Shown: one piece after another, positions 1 through 5,133 of the stretch | Numbering within the stretch: position 1 is the first letter of the stretch | Layout of the letters: each line of letters starts with the position of its first letter | The notes under the pieces: model-generated | What the model saw: the letters and a program-made list of their open reading frames with translations, nothing else | Told to the model about the DNA's origin: nothing | Database searches by the model: none | Assembly: GCA_023301395.1 (NCBI GenBank) | Contig: JALZUY010000106.1 | Location: 1 to 6,125 of the forward strand | DNA from: Nonlabens sp. | Lineage (GTDB): Bacteria; Bacteroidota; Bacteroidia; Flavobacteriales; Flavobacteriaceae | Reading direction: 5' to 3' | Length of the DNA stretch: 6,125 nucleotides | Made by a program: the position numbers and the translations under genes

Positions 1-1
1 T

Positions 2-367
2 TTCAAGAAAATGGTAGATAAGGTGAATAAAGAAGTAATCAGCTTTATGTTTAAAGGAGATTTACCTAGTCGCGATACTGCTGCAATTCAAGAAGCAGAA
101 CAACGCAAAGTAGAAAAAACCACTACTCAAAAAGACGAGATTCTTAACAGTGATCAACGTGCAGCACAAAATCGTGCCGTAGGAGCTGGAGCTAGTAACG
201 CAGGACAACGTCCAGCAGTTACAGAGACCATTACTCGAGACCAACCTAAAATAGGTCGTAACGATAAAGTGACGATTAAGAACGTTATGAATGGTGAGAC
301 TAAAGAAGTAAAGTATAAAGCCGCTCTACCTTTGATCAGTAAAGGAGAATGGGTTTTAGAACGCTAG
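2..367 (+). CDS. secA: Protein translocase subunit SecA, C-terminal end (5' part outside window)
   Basis: The frame is open from the left edge and gives the last 121 residues of SecA, the ATPase motor that drives unfolded preproteins through SecYEG. The ATG at position 11 is internal and not a start: the reading frame before it (Phe-Lys-Lys) continues SecA. The segment MVDKVNKEVISF followed by a Phe-Lys-Gly-Asp-Leu motif is the end of the helical scaffold/wing region. A variable, Gln/Ala/Thr-rich linker of about 60 residues follows, and then the conserved Bacteroidetes-type tail: IGRNDKVTIKN, a Glu-Val-Lys-Tyr-Lys stretch, and a terminal GEWVLER. The zinc-binding CxCx8CH/CC tail that binds SecB and lipids in proteobacterial SecA is absent. 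Both nucleotide-binding domains lie outside the window. A strong terminator 35 bases after the stop suggests secA ends its transcript here. Confidence 0.92.
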   Translation, partial: FKKMVDKVNKEVISFMFKGDLPSRDTAAIQEAEQRKVEKTTTQKDEILNSDQRAAQNRAVGAGASNAGQRPAVTETITRDQPKIGRNDKVTIKNVMNGETKEVKYKAALPLISKGEWVLER

Positions 368-401
368 TTTTCTAATCTCGCTATTGCGAAAAGATAATTT
401 C

Positions 402-433
402 AAAAATGCCTTGCTATTTAGTAAGGCATTTTT
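402..433. terminator. Bidirectional intrinsic terminator between secA and the convergent cassette
   Basis: Two 13-base arms (402-414 and 421-433) pair with a single G-U wobble around the six-base loop TATTTA. The arms are A5-TGCCTTGC and its complement, so the stem base is an A tract on one side and a T tract on the other. It can therefore work as a rho-independent terminator on either strand. It sits between the secA stop (367) and the stop of the leftward cassette (466), which is where a shared terminator is expected for convergent units. Confidence 0.85.
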
Positions 434-465
434 GATTCCAACTAAGATGAATCTAAAAAAGTAAT

Positions 466-1089
466 TTACTGTTTAGTCAACAACAAATTAGGTGGAATCT
501 GATATGGAGTCGAATCTTGCTGACCTATTAAATAATTACTTGTATCTATTGGTTCTTTTCCATTAAATGTTATCCTATTCCAAAGTAATTGGTCAAGATT
601 ATTACTTAAATCAGGCTGATACGTTAATGACAGCGTTGATCGATACAAGCCAAAATTATTATAATAAGCATCGGTATAGTTATTATCAGATTCACTATAA
701 AAAAGTTTAATTTTTCTATTCAAATTGAAAACCCTATGACCGTCATTAATAGGATGAATATCAGTTGAACTTAAATTATTATAAACTGTCAATTCATTTA
801 ACCTTAATTCAAAATTTGCAACTAATTGATCGAAATAAATAGGAGTATTATTCCAATCATTAATGGCGCTTTTTCTTTCTTTTTTCTGAAATACTACTTT
901 AAAATAAGTAACCCCATCATCATAAATCCACGTACCTACAAATTTATCTAAAACTCCATTTACATCTTTATAATAGTCGTGTAGACTAATTGAATTTACA
1001 GAAAATTGTTCCAAAGGAATAATATTGTCTTGAGAACAGCCTTGGAAAGAATATAATAAAAACCAAATAAATAATAAAACTTGTTTCAT
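466..1089 (-). CDS. Secreted/lipoprotein DUF6705-like protein (paralogue A)
   Basis: A 207-residue exported protein of unknown function. The N-terminus MKQVLLFIWFLLYSFQGCSQ is a signal peptide. Cys18 after Gly17 could be a lipidated cysteine, but Phe-Gln before it makes the lipobox poor, so simple signal peptidase I cleavage near Ser-Gln-Asp is an alternative. The mature part opens with the family signature KDVNGVLDKFVGTWIYDDGV (residues 41-60) followed by Tyr-Phe-Lys-Val. It later has YSESDNNYTD (131-140) and ends with IPPNLLLTKQ. These features, including the Ile-Pro-x-x-x-x-Leu-x-Lys-Gln tail, match the flavobacterial family I remember as DUF6705; no biochemical role is known to me. It is the last gene of the leftward cassette, starts 7 bases after the stop of its paralogue, and has no clear Shine-Dalgarno site, so translational coupling is likely. 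Confidence 0.75.
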   Translation of the reverse strand: MKQVLLFIWFLLYSFQGCSQDNIIPLEQFSVNSISLHDYYKDVNGVLDKFVGTWIYDDGVTYFKVVFQKKERKSAINDWNNTPIYFDQLVANFELRLNELTVYNNLSSTDIHPINDGHRVFNLNRKIKLFYSESDNNYTDAYYNNFGLYRSTLSLTYQPDLSNNLDQLLWNRITFNGKEPIDTSNYLIGQQDSTPYQIPPNLLLTKQ

Positions 1090-1096
1090 TATTAAC

Positions 1097-1744
1097 CTAT
1101 TGTTTCACCAAAATCATTGTAGATGGGATAAGAAAATCAGAATTATCTGGCAACGAACCATCAGTATTTTGCCTCGAGCATGACTCTAACCTTTCAAATG
1201 TCCTTTCCCAATTAATGGTCGTTCCGTTTGAACCAATACTAAAACCTGAATATGATATTTTCACTGCGGCATTTCTACATCTTGTATAATTATTTGTAGG
1301 TTCGGAATAGCCCAAAAGCAAATTATTTGTATTCACATTCTGATCAAAAGAATTACCTATACTTGAAACGTATCCAGAGAAATGGTAACCATAAATTATA
1401 TGATCAAAAGAAGGGTTATAATTAGAATTTGGGAAGTTGTTATATGTATCATATATAATTATTCCATTTTTTTTGTATAAAAAACGTGAAACAATTGTAT
1501 CATAAGTTGTTGGATTAGAACCCCAATCATTCCAATCAAAATCTTCTTGTAAGCTAAAAGTTACTTTAAAATAATCTACACCATCATCAAAAACCCAAGT
1601 TCCCAAGAACTTATCGAAAACTCCATTTACATCTTTAAAATTAGTCCCTCGATTATATTCTATTTCTGTTTCTTGCTCAATTGGTATTTGTGAATACCCA
1701 GTCTTAAAAGCTAATACTATAAAAATAATTAAAAAGTTTTTCAT
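1097..1744 (-). CDS. Secreted DUF6705-like protein (paralogue B)
   Basis: A 215-residue exported protein of unknown function, clearly paralogous to its downstream neighbour. I start it at the ATG at 1744 rather than the upstream in-frame ATG at 1768. From 1744 the protein begins MKNFLIIFIVLAFKTGYSQ, a textbook flavobacterial signal peptide with cleavage after Tyr-Ser-Gln, and the ATG lies 5 bases after the TAG stop of the upstream lipoprotein gene. Starting at 1768 would place eight charged or polar residues before the signal and overlap the upstream gene by 19 bases. The signature KDVNGVFDKFLGTWVFDDGV falls at residues 37-56. Further shared blocks are Asn-Asp-Trp, GYSEPTNNYT and the C-terminal IPSTMILVKQ. 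There is no transmembrane segment after the signal peptide, so it is probably periplasmic or outer-surface located. It is the middle gene of the three-gene cassette. Confidence 0.77.
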   Translation of the reverse strand: MKNFLIIFIVLAFKTGYSQIPIEQETEIEYNRGTNFKDVNGVFDKFLGTWVFDDGVDYFKVTFSLQEDFDWNDWGSNPTTYDTIVSRFLYKKNGIIIYDTYNNFPNSNYNPSFDHIIYGYHFSGYVSSIGNSFDQNVNTNNLLLGYSEPTNNYTRCRNAAVKISYSGFSIGSNGTTINWERTFERLESCSRQNTDGSLPDNSDFLIPSTMILVKQ

Positions 1745-1749
1745 TTTTT

Positions 1750-3153
1750 CTAATTTAAACAAGTCCATATATAATTTCCATTCCCATCTTTTACTCCTTC
1801 GAATAAATCAACACCTAAAGGTAAGTTCTTAATAATACTATTTTTAACCATTTCAGTTACCTTTTCATCGAGTTCATCAGCTGTGCAATTATCATCTTCA
1901 CAACTATCTCTTATTTCTTGTTCATATTGCTCATATTTATCTCTGGTAAATCTTTTCGGATAAGAGTTATCAGGCTTAAATTGGTTATATGTTTGTATTG
2001 CCTTTGTTATATCACCTATTCGTAATGCAAAAGTACGATCAGGTGTAATAACAATTGCTGTGGTATTTGAACCAGCAATGTTAGATATCAAACCTCCATT
2101 TTGATTTTCAATTAATTCTCGTCTTTCTCCATAAACACTTATAAACTCAATTATGTCATCAGCATTAAAGATATCAAATTGGTCATCCTTATGAACATGT
2201 ACTTGAAGTTCTGTATTAGATTGGGTTGATGGAAACTTTGTCTCGTCTGTGCTGGTATCACTAGGCTGAACAGGAGTATAACTTCCATCATTCTCTAACC
2301 TCATTTCAATACCATTTTCATTCAAGGGATTTCCATTTAGATAGCTCTCTAACGCCAATAACTCAGGTTTCACATCAGGATGATTTGTCAATTCGTTTAG
2401 CGCACTTTTACCATCTTCACATTTTTCTTCATTATCTGGAATGATTGGAGCTGTTCCTACAGTAGTGCCACCGCCACCGCCGCCAGTCCATACTCCGCCA
2501 CCAAATCCGCCACCACCAGATGAGCCACCAGTATTGCCTCCAGGAACACCGTTATCCGGATCATCATAATAAACAAAAGTACAATCTGTTTCGGTAGATA
2601 ATATTTTTATCGTTTGACAATTACACATCGCATCTTGAAAAGATTCATAGGTCACCGTTGTAACACAATCTAAATAAAAGCTTTTTAAATAATCTTGAGC
2701 TAGCACGTTAACTAAACCTGTGGTTATATTAATTTTATCATTACCCTCAAACTCATATTTGATTAAATTAGCATTATAACCACCTAGAGTATCAGATGAA
2801 AAAACTAAATTTTCTATTACGTTATCCTGCTGATTCAAACGATTCACTAAAAAAGTATAACTATGAAAAGAACTATCTACTGCTTGTAAGTATTTAACTT
2901 TCTCAATGTTAACATAAAAATCTTGGATTGAATCTGCTACAATGTTACTTTTTTTACTAAATTCAAATGATTTTTTTTGAACAAAACGTGAAATATCTCT
3001 AGGCAATTTACTTTCACTAAAATTAAGCTCGGTTACTTTAAAAGGACTATTTAAATCCTTATTGCTTTGTTCACGAAAGTCTTCCTTTTCACAAGATACG
3101 GCGACAATAAATATCGCAACTACAAATAATAATATTCTACCAACTCTTATCAT
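1750..3153 (-). CDS. Large flavobacterial lipoprotein with Gly-rich linker and H-x-H (degenerate JAMM-like) C-terminal domain
   Basis: A 467-residue lipoprotein of unknown function. Residues 1-20 form a lipoprotein signal ending Val-Ala-Val-Ser before Cys21; Glu-Lys-Glu-Asp after the cysteine would suit outer-membrane/surface sorting in Bacteroidetes. Residues 70-200 form a beta-rich N-terminal domain containing four cysteines (163, 177, 179, 191). A linker of Gly, Ser and Thr spans about 204-233. The C-terminal domain holds H319-V-H321, with N330 and D333 spaced as in the JAMM zinc-protease motif HxHPx7SxxD; Pro and Ser are replaced. Glu283 is a possible upstream acidic residue. A helical tail (395-445) and ILE/Leu-rich LPLGVDLFEG segment follow. 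I recall this C-terminal pattern (HxH, then Phe-x-x-x-Asp-Ile) in many uncharacterised flavobacterial lipoproteins. The gene is first in the cassette and is probably cotranscribed with both DUF6705-like genes. Confidence 0.8.
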   Translation of the reverse strand: MIRVGRILLFVVAIFIVAVSCEKEDFREQSNKDLNSPFKVTELNFSESKLPRDISRFVQKKSFEFSKKSNIVADSIQDFYVNIEKVKYLQAVDSSFHSYTFLVNRLNQQDNVIENLVFSSDTLGGYNANLIKYEFEGNDKINITTGLVNVLAQDYLKSFYLDCVTTVTYESFQDAMCNCQTIKILSTETDCTFVYYDDPDNGVPGGNTGGSSGGGGFGGGVWTGGGGGGTTVGTAPIIPDNEEKCEDGKSALNELTNHPDVKPELLALESYLNGNPLNENGIEMRLENDGSYTPVQPSDTSTDETKFPSTQSNTELQVHVHKDDQFDIFNADDIIEFISVYGERRELIENQNGGLISNIAGSNTTAIVITPDRTFALRIGDITKAIQTYNQFKPDNSYPKRFTRDKYEQYEQEIRDSCEDDNCTADELDEKVTEMVKNSIIKNLPLGVDLFEGVKDGNGNYIWTCLN

Positions 3154-3180
3154 AATTACTAATCTTCTACAACAAAAGTC

Positions 3181-3191
3181 AAAAAAAAAAA
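3181..3191. repeat. A11 homopolymer upstream of the lipoprotein gene
   Basis: Eleven consecutive A residues on the + strand (T11 on the lipoprotein's sense strand) lie 28 bases before its ATG, in the likely promoter or leader. On the sense strand the tract continues directly into TTGACTTTTG, which differs by one base from the flavobacterial -7 consensus TAnnTTTG if read as GACTTTTG. The tract length could alter spacing in the promoter region. Confidence 0.55.
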
Positions 3192-3213
3192 GGATTGCAT
3201 TGAATTAATTTTC

Positions 3214-3232
3214 TTGTTAATATATTGTTAAT
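3214..3232. promoter_or_regulatory. Two TTGTTAAT direct repeats one helical turn apart
   Basis: TTGTTAAT occurs at 3214-3221 and 3225-3232, start-to-start distance 11 bases, about 60-80 bases upstream of the lipoprotein start. Two identical half-sites on the same helix face are typical of a regulator binding site. The region is very AT-rich, so chance remains possible, and no regulator gene is in the window. Confidence 0.25.
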
Positions 3233-3367
3233 TTTTTAAACTTCTAATCACTAGCTTTAAATCAGATTAGATTACAACACTTTACAAGATGTTATTTCGA
3301 CAAGCGAAGTATCATCTGTTTCGCCTTTTCTATGACGAGGAGTTTTTAAAATTATAACTATGCAGTC

Positions 3368-3443
3368 AACCTCACAGGTCTCAAAGACCTGTAAGGTTTG
3401 GCTTAATGAAAAGCTCTTGAACTTTTGAAAACCTGCAAGGTTT
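3368..3443. repeat. Flavobacterial-type intergenic palindromic repeat (ACCTGYAAGGTTT units)
   Basis: A 14-base arm at 3368-3381 pairs with 3385-3398 through a 3-base loop with one mismatch, forming a strong hairpin (AACCTCACAGGTCT against AGACCTGTAAGGTT). The second unit at 3429-3443 is AAACCT-GCA-AGGTTT, itself an inverted repeat. Both contain ACCTG(T/C)AAGGTTT as a direct repeat (3387-3399 and 3431-3443, 12 of 13 identical). I recall AACCTTGCAGGTTT-like dispersed intergenic repeats in many flavobacterial genomes. It lies just upstream of the membrane-protein gene, so it may also shape its leader. Confidence 0.6.
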
Positions 3444-3494
3444 AGTCATCTTAACAACTATTATTACTATTTTTAAATTCTAAAACCAATCCTC

Positions 3495-3914
3495 ATGAAT
3501 CCGATAATCAGAAACATACTGGCAGTACTTGCTGGAGTAATCATAGGAAACGTCGTTAACATGGGACTTATCGAGCTGGGAAACATTATCGTTCCTGTGG
3601 AAGGTGTAGATGTGAGCGATATGGAAGCATTGAAAAAAGCGATGCCCAATTTTAGTATAGAGAACTTCATATTTCCGTTTTTAGCACATGCATTGGGAAC
3701 CTTTGTTGGCGCCTATATTGCAGCACTACTTGCGGCGAATCATAAAATGAAATTTGCAATGGGAATAGGTGTGTTTTTTCTCATAGGCGGAATCATAGTA
3801 AACACATTACTTCCTGGACCTATCTGGTTTGCTGCTATGGACATTGTGTTAGCTTACATTCCTATGGCTTATTTAGGCGGCTTCTTAGCCAGTAAAAACA
3901 GTCAACAAGCATAA
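3495..3914 (+). CDS. Conserved four-helix inner-membrane protein of unknown function
   Basis: A 139-residue integral membrane protein. Four hydrophobic segments are visible at about residues 5-29, 57-80, 86-105 and 110-132, with a soluble acidic loop (VPVEGVDVSDMEALKKAMP, about 33-51) between the first two. The helices contain many Gly and Ala residues (AGVIIGN, GTFVGAYIAALLA, YLGGFLA), suggesting tight helix packing. I recall an unnamed Bacteroidetes family with the same order: Gly-rich first helix, a GVDVT/S-D-M-E loop, FIFPFLAHA, a His-Lys-Met-Lys-Phe-Ala turn, and a final YIPMAYLGG. Transport or enzymatic residues are not evident and no symbol is warranted. The ATG at 3495 is the first in-frame start and has no Shine-Dalgarno, as is common in this phylum. 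The meaB gene begins on the very next base after its TAA, so the two are cotranscribed. Confidence 0.8.
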   Translation: MNPIIRNILAVLAGVIIGNVVNMGLIELGNIIVPVEGVDVSDMEALKKAMPNFSIENFIFPFLAHALGTFVGAYIAALLAANHKMKFAMGIGVFFLIGGIIVNTLLPGPIWFAAMDIVLAYIPMAYLGGFLASKNSQQA

Positions 3915-4928
3915 GTGGCTACAAATTCTCACATAAATCCTAAAGCACGTCGCAAGAAAGAAATTGTAGATGTAGATCTTCTTTTTAAAGAACTCAATAC
4001 GGGTAAAGTGAGTGCACTCAGTCGCGCGATAACTTTAGTGGAGAGTACTGCTGGTGGTGATTCTGCTTTCGCGAAAGCGGTATTACAACAAGCACTACCC
4101 TATTCAGGAAAATCATTTAGATTAGGAATCACTGGAGTGCCAGGCGTGGGAAAATCTACCTTTATAGAATCCTTAGGAAGACAGCTCATAGAACGCGGCA
4201 AGAAAGTCGCCGTACTCGCCATAGATCCATCGAGCAACATAACTGGTGGCAGCATACTGGGCGATAAAACCAGAATGGAAGAACTGGTAAAAAGCGACCA
4301 GGCATTCATAAGACCTAGTCCTGCAGGAACCACTCTAGGTGGCGTGGCACGCAAAACGCGTGAGGCGATCATACTCTGTGAAGCCGCAGGATACGATTTC
4401 ATCATTGTAGAAACGGTAGGTGTAGGACAAAGCGAGACTGCAGTCCACTCCATGACAGATTTTTTCTTACTGCTCAAACTGGCTGGTGCTGGAGACGATC
4501 TTCAAGGTATTAAACGCGGCATTATGGAAATGGCCGATGCCATTATCATCAACAAAGCCGATGGCGAGAACCAACTCGCCGCAAAACACGCACGCCGCGA
4601 GTTTAAAAACGCAGTACACCTCATGCCGCAAAAAGACCACGGCTGGCCTACTCAAGTATTTACCTGTAGCGGTTTAAATAACCAAGGAATCACAGAGGTT
4701 ATTGAAGAGCTAGAAAGCTATAAAGCACATACTACACAATCGCAAAGCTTTACTCTTAAAAGAAACTCACAAGCTCTATACTGGTTTAAACAGACCATAG
4801 ATGACTCGCTTAAAACCAATTTCTACAATAGACCTGAGATCATTTCAAAACTCGCTGTTCTAGAAAAAGAAGTTCTCGCAAAAGAGAAAAGTCCTTTTGA
4901 TGCGGCTGGTGAGTTGTTAGGAATTTAG
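3915..4928 (+). CDS. meaB: Methylmalonyl-CoA mutase-associated GTPase MeaB (ArgK family)
   Basis: A 337-residue G3E-type P-loop GTPase. MeaB binds methylmalonyl-CoA mutase, gates loading of adenosylcobalamin and guards the enzyme from inactivation, supporting conversion between succinyl-CoA and methylmalonyl-CoA in the cytoplasm. Visible motifs are Walker A GVPGVGKST (74-82), AIDPSS (102-107), GSILGDKTRME (112-122), RPSPAGTTLGGVARKTRE (133-150), the switch II-like ETVGVGQSE (166-174), base-specificity NKAD (213-216) and a G5-like CSGL (251-254). The C-terminal helices (about 285-335), ending SPFDAAGELL, form the dimerisation region. Length and order are those of a complete family member. The only start preserving the N-terminal helices is GTG at 3915, placed directly after the preceding TAA in the same frame. 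No mutase subunit gene is in the window. A GCTTTCGCGAAAGC palindrome lies in the codons for residues 51-55. Confidence 0.96.
   Translation: MATNSHINPKARRKKEIVDVDLLFKELNTGKVSALSRAITLVESTAGGDSAFAKAVLQQALPYSGKSFRLGITGVPGVGKSTFIESLGRQLIERGKKVAVLAIDPSSNITGGSILGDKTRMEELVKSDQAFIRPSPAGTTLGGVARKTREAIILCEAAGYDFIIVETVGVGQSETAVHSMTDFFLLLKLAGAGDDLQGIKRGIMEMADAIIINKADGENQLAAKHARREFKNAVHLMPQKDHGWPTQVFTCSGLNNQGITEVIEELESYKAHTTQSQSFTLKRNSQALYWFKQTIDDSLKTNFYNRPEIISKLAVLEKEVLAKEKSPFDAAGELLGI
4065..4078. repeat. Perfect 14-bp palindrome GCTTTCGCGAAAGC inside meaB
   Basis: GCTTTCGCGAAAGC is its own reverse complement and encodes Ala-Phe-Ala-Lys-Ala, residues 51-55 of MeaB, in a variable loop before the GTPase core. 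I recall this motif as very frequent, in and between genes, in Nonlabens/Dokdonia-type flavobacteria, comparable to the highly iterated palindromes of cyanobacteria. A related, degraded sequence, CGCTATTGCGAAAAG (379-393, 11 of 15 matching), lies just after the secA stop. Confidence 0.65.
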
Positions 4929-4949
4929 AATTGTTGTTTCTTGTAGATA

Positions 4950-4979
4950 AATTCTATTCTAATAAATAAAAATAGAATT
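4950..4979 (+). other. AT-rich hairpin between meaB and the small membrane protein gene
   Basis: Nine-base perfect arms AATTCTATT (4950-4958) and AATAGAATT (4971-4979) enclose a 12-base loop. It follows the meaB stop by 21 bases. The absence of a downstream T tract argues against an intrinsic terminator, so it may instead be an mRNA 3'-end stabiliser or a leader structure for the small gene at 5001. Its pairing is weak because it is almost all A-T. Confidence 0.35.
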
Positions 4980-5000
4980 CTCCTAAAAAGGAAAAAATTA

Positions 5001-5105
5001 ATGAATCCATTGAATTTATTAAGTATCGTTACGGTAATCACTATGTTTATAGCGTTATTACTGTCCTTTTTTTTAATTTCTGTAAAGACTGAAAATAAAA
5101 AATAA
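5001..5105 (+). CDS. Small single-helix membrane protein, 34 residues
   Basis: An ATG at 5001 opens a 34-codon frame ending in TAA (5103-5105): MNPLNLLSIVTVITMFIALL, then Leu-Ser-Phe-Phe-Leu-Ile-Ser-Val and a charged tail Lys-Thr-Glu-Asn-Lys-Lys. One hydrophobic helix spans about residues 4-28. The short polar start and Lys-rich end suggest N-out/C-in orientation by the positive-inside rule. Unlike most genes here it has a real Shine-Dalgarno site, AAAAAGGA (4985-4992), 8 bases before the ATG. It lies 72 bases after meaB on the same strand and could share its transcript. I do not recognise the family. Its 3' half overlaps, in antisense, the out-of-frame remnant at 5047-5133, so one of the two is probably not under selection. 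The T8 run at 5067-5074 is a frameshift-prone tract within it. Confidence 0.5.
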   Translation: MNPLNLLSIVTVITMFIALLLSFFLISVKTENKK

Positions 5106-5133
5106 TTCCCAATCCAGAAACTGAGGCTAGGTA
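5047..5133 (-). pseudogene. Out-of-frame remnant encoding the second membrane helix of the 5127-5636 gene
   Basis: In the frame shifted by one base from the preceding gene, 28 codons read YLASVSGLGIIFYFQSLQKL, then Lys-Lys-Arg-Thr-Val-Ile-Thr-Leu and stop (5047-5049). Joined to the upstream frame after Gly-Leu-Ser-Leu-Leu-Leu-Asn-Leu-Val, it gives a continuous second transmembrane helix with the small-residue pattern LASVSGLGIIFYF. I recall homologous helices of the form NLLFLLSAAxLGASFY aligning without gaps. The remnant itself loses protein-like character after the A8 run at 5067-5074, so the original C-terminus is lost or never existed here. Confidence 0.42.

Larger units (their letters stand above)
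3154..3494. other. Divergent intergenic region carrying upstream regulatory DNA and dispersed repeats
   Basis: A 341-base gap between the divergent cassette (leftward) and the membrane protein/meaB pair (rightward). I see no coding frame in it. From left to right it holds an 11-A homopolymer (3181-3191), two copies of TTGTTAAT 11 bases apart (3214-3221 and 3225-3232), an inverted pair TCTAATC/GATTAGA (3243-3249 and 3265-3271), a TTTCGACAAGCGAAG repeat-like block (3295-3309 and following), and the ACCTGYAAGGTTT palindromic repeats (3368-3443). Promoters for both directions must lie here, but I found no convincing TTTG/TAnnTTTG flavobacterial promoter on either strand. Confidence 0.6.

Noticed and set aside
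1745..1768. Upstream ATG at 1768 as the start of the middle DUF6705-like gene
   Set aside because: It would put charged residues ahead of the signal peptide and overlap the lipoprotein gene, while the ATG at 1744 gives a standard signal peptide just after the upstream stop.
466..3153. Reading the cassette as a polymorphic toxin with two immunity proteins
   Set aside because: The presumed immunity proteins have export signals, and the large protein lacks a recognisable toxin domain or secretion module such as a type IX sorting C-terminus; the sequence does not support this function.
3368..3443. Possible CRISPR-like array from the repeated ACCTGYAAGGTTT units
   Set aside because: Only two units, each internally palindromic and of unequal extent, no regular spacer length and no cas genes; fits dispersed palindromic repeats better.
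3473..3670. A 65-codon - strand frame opposite the start of the four-helix membrane protein
   Set aside because: Antisense shadow of a clear coding gene; Ser/Thr/Pro/Ile-rich, with no start signals.
4100..4477. A 125-codon open frame on the strand opposite meaB
   Set aside because: It mirrors the GTPase core of meaB. Its Met/Ser/Pro/Thr-rich composition is that expected from antisense of conserved codons.
4950..4979. Terminator after meaB
   Set aside because: The hairpin is nearly all A-T and is followed by CTCCTAAAAAGG and not by a T tract, so I list it only as a hairpin.
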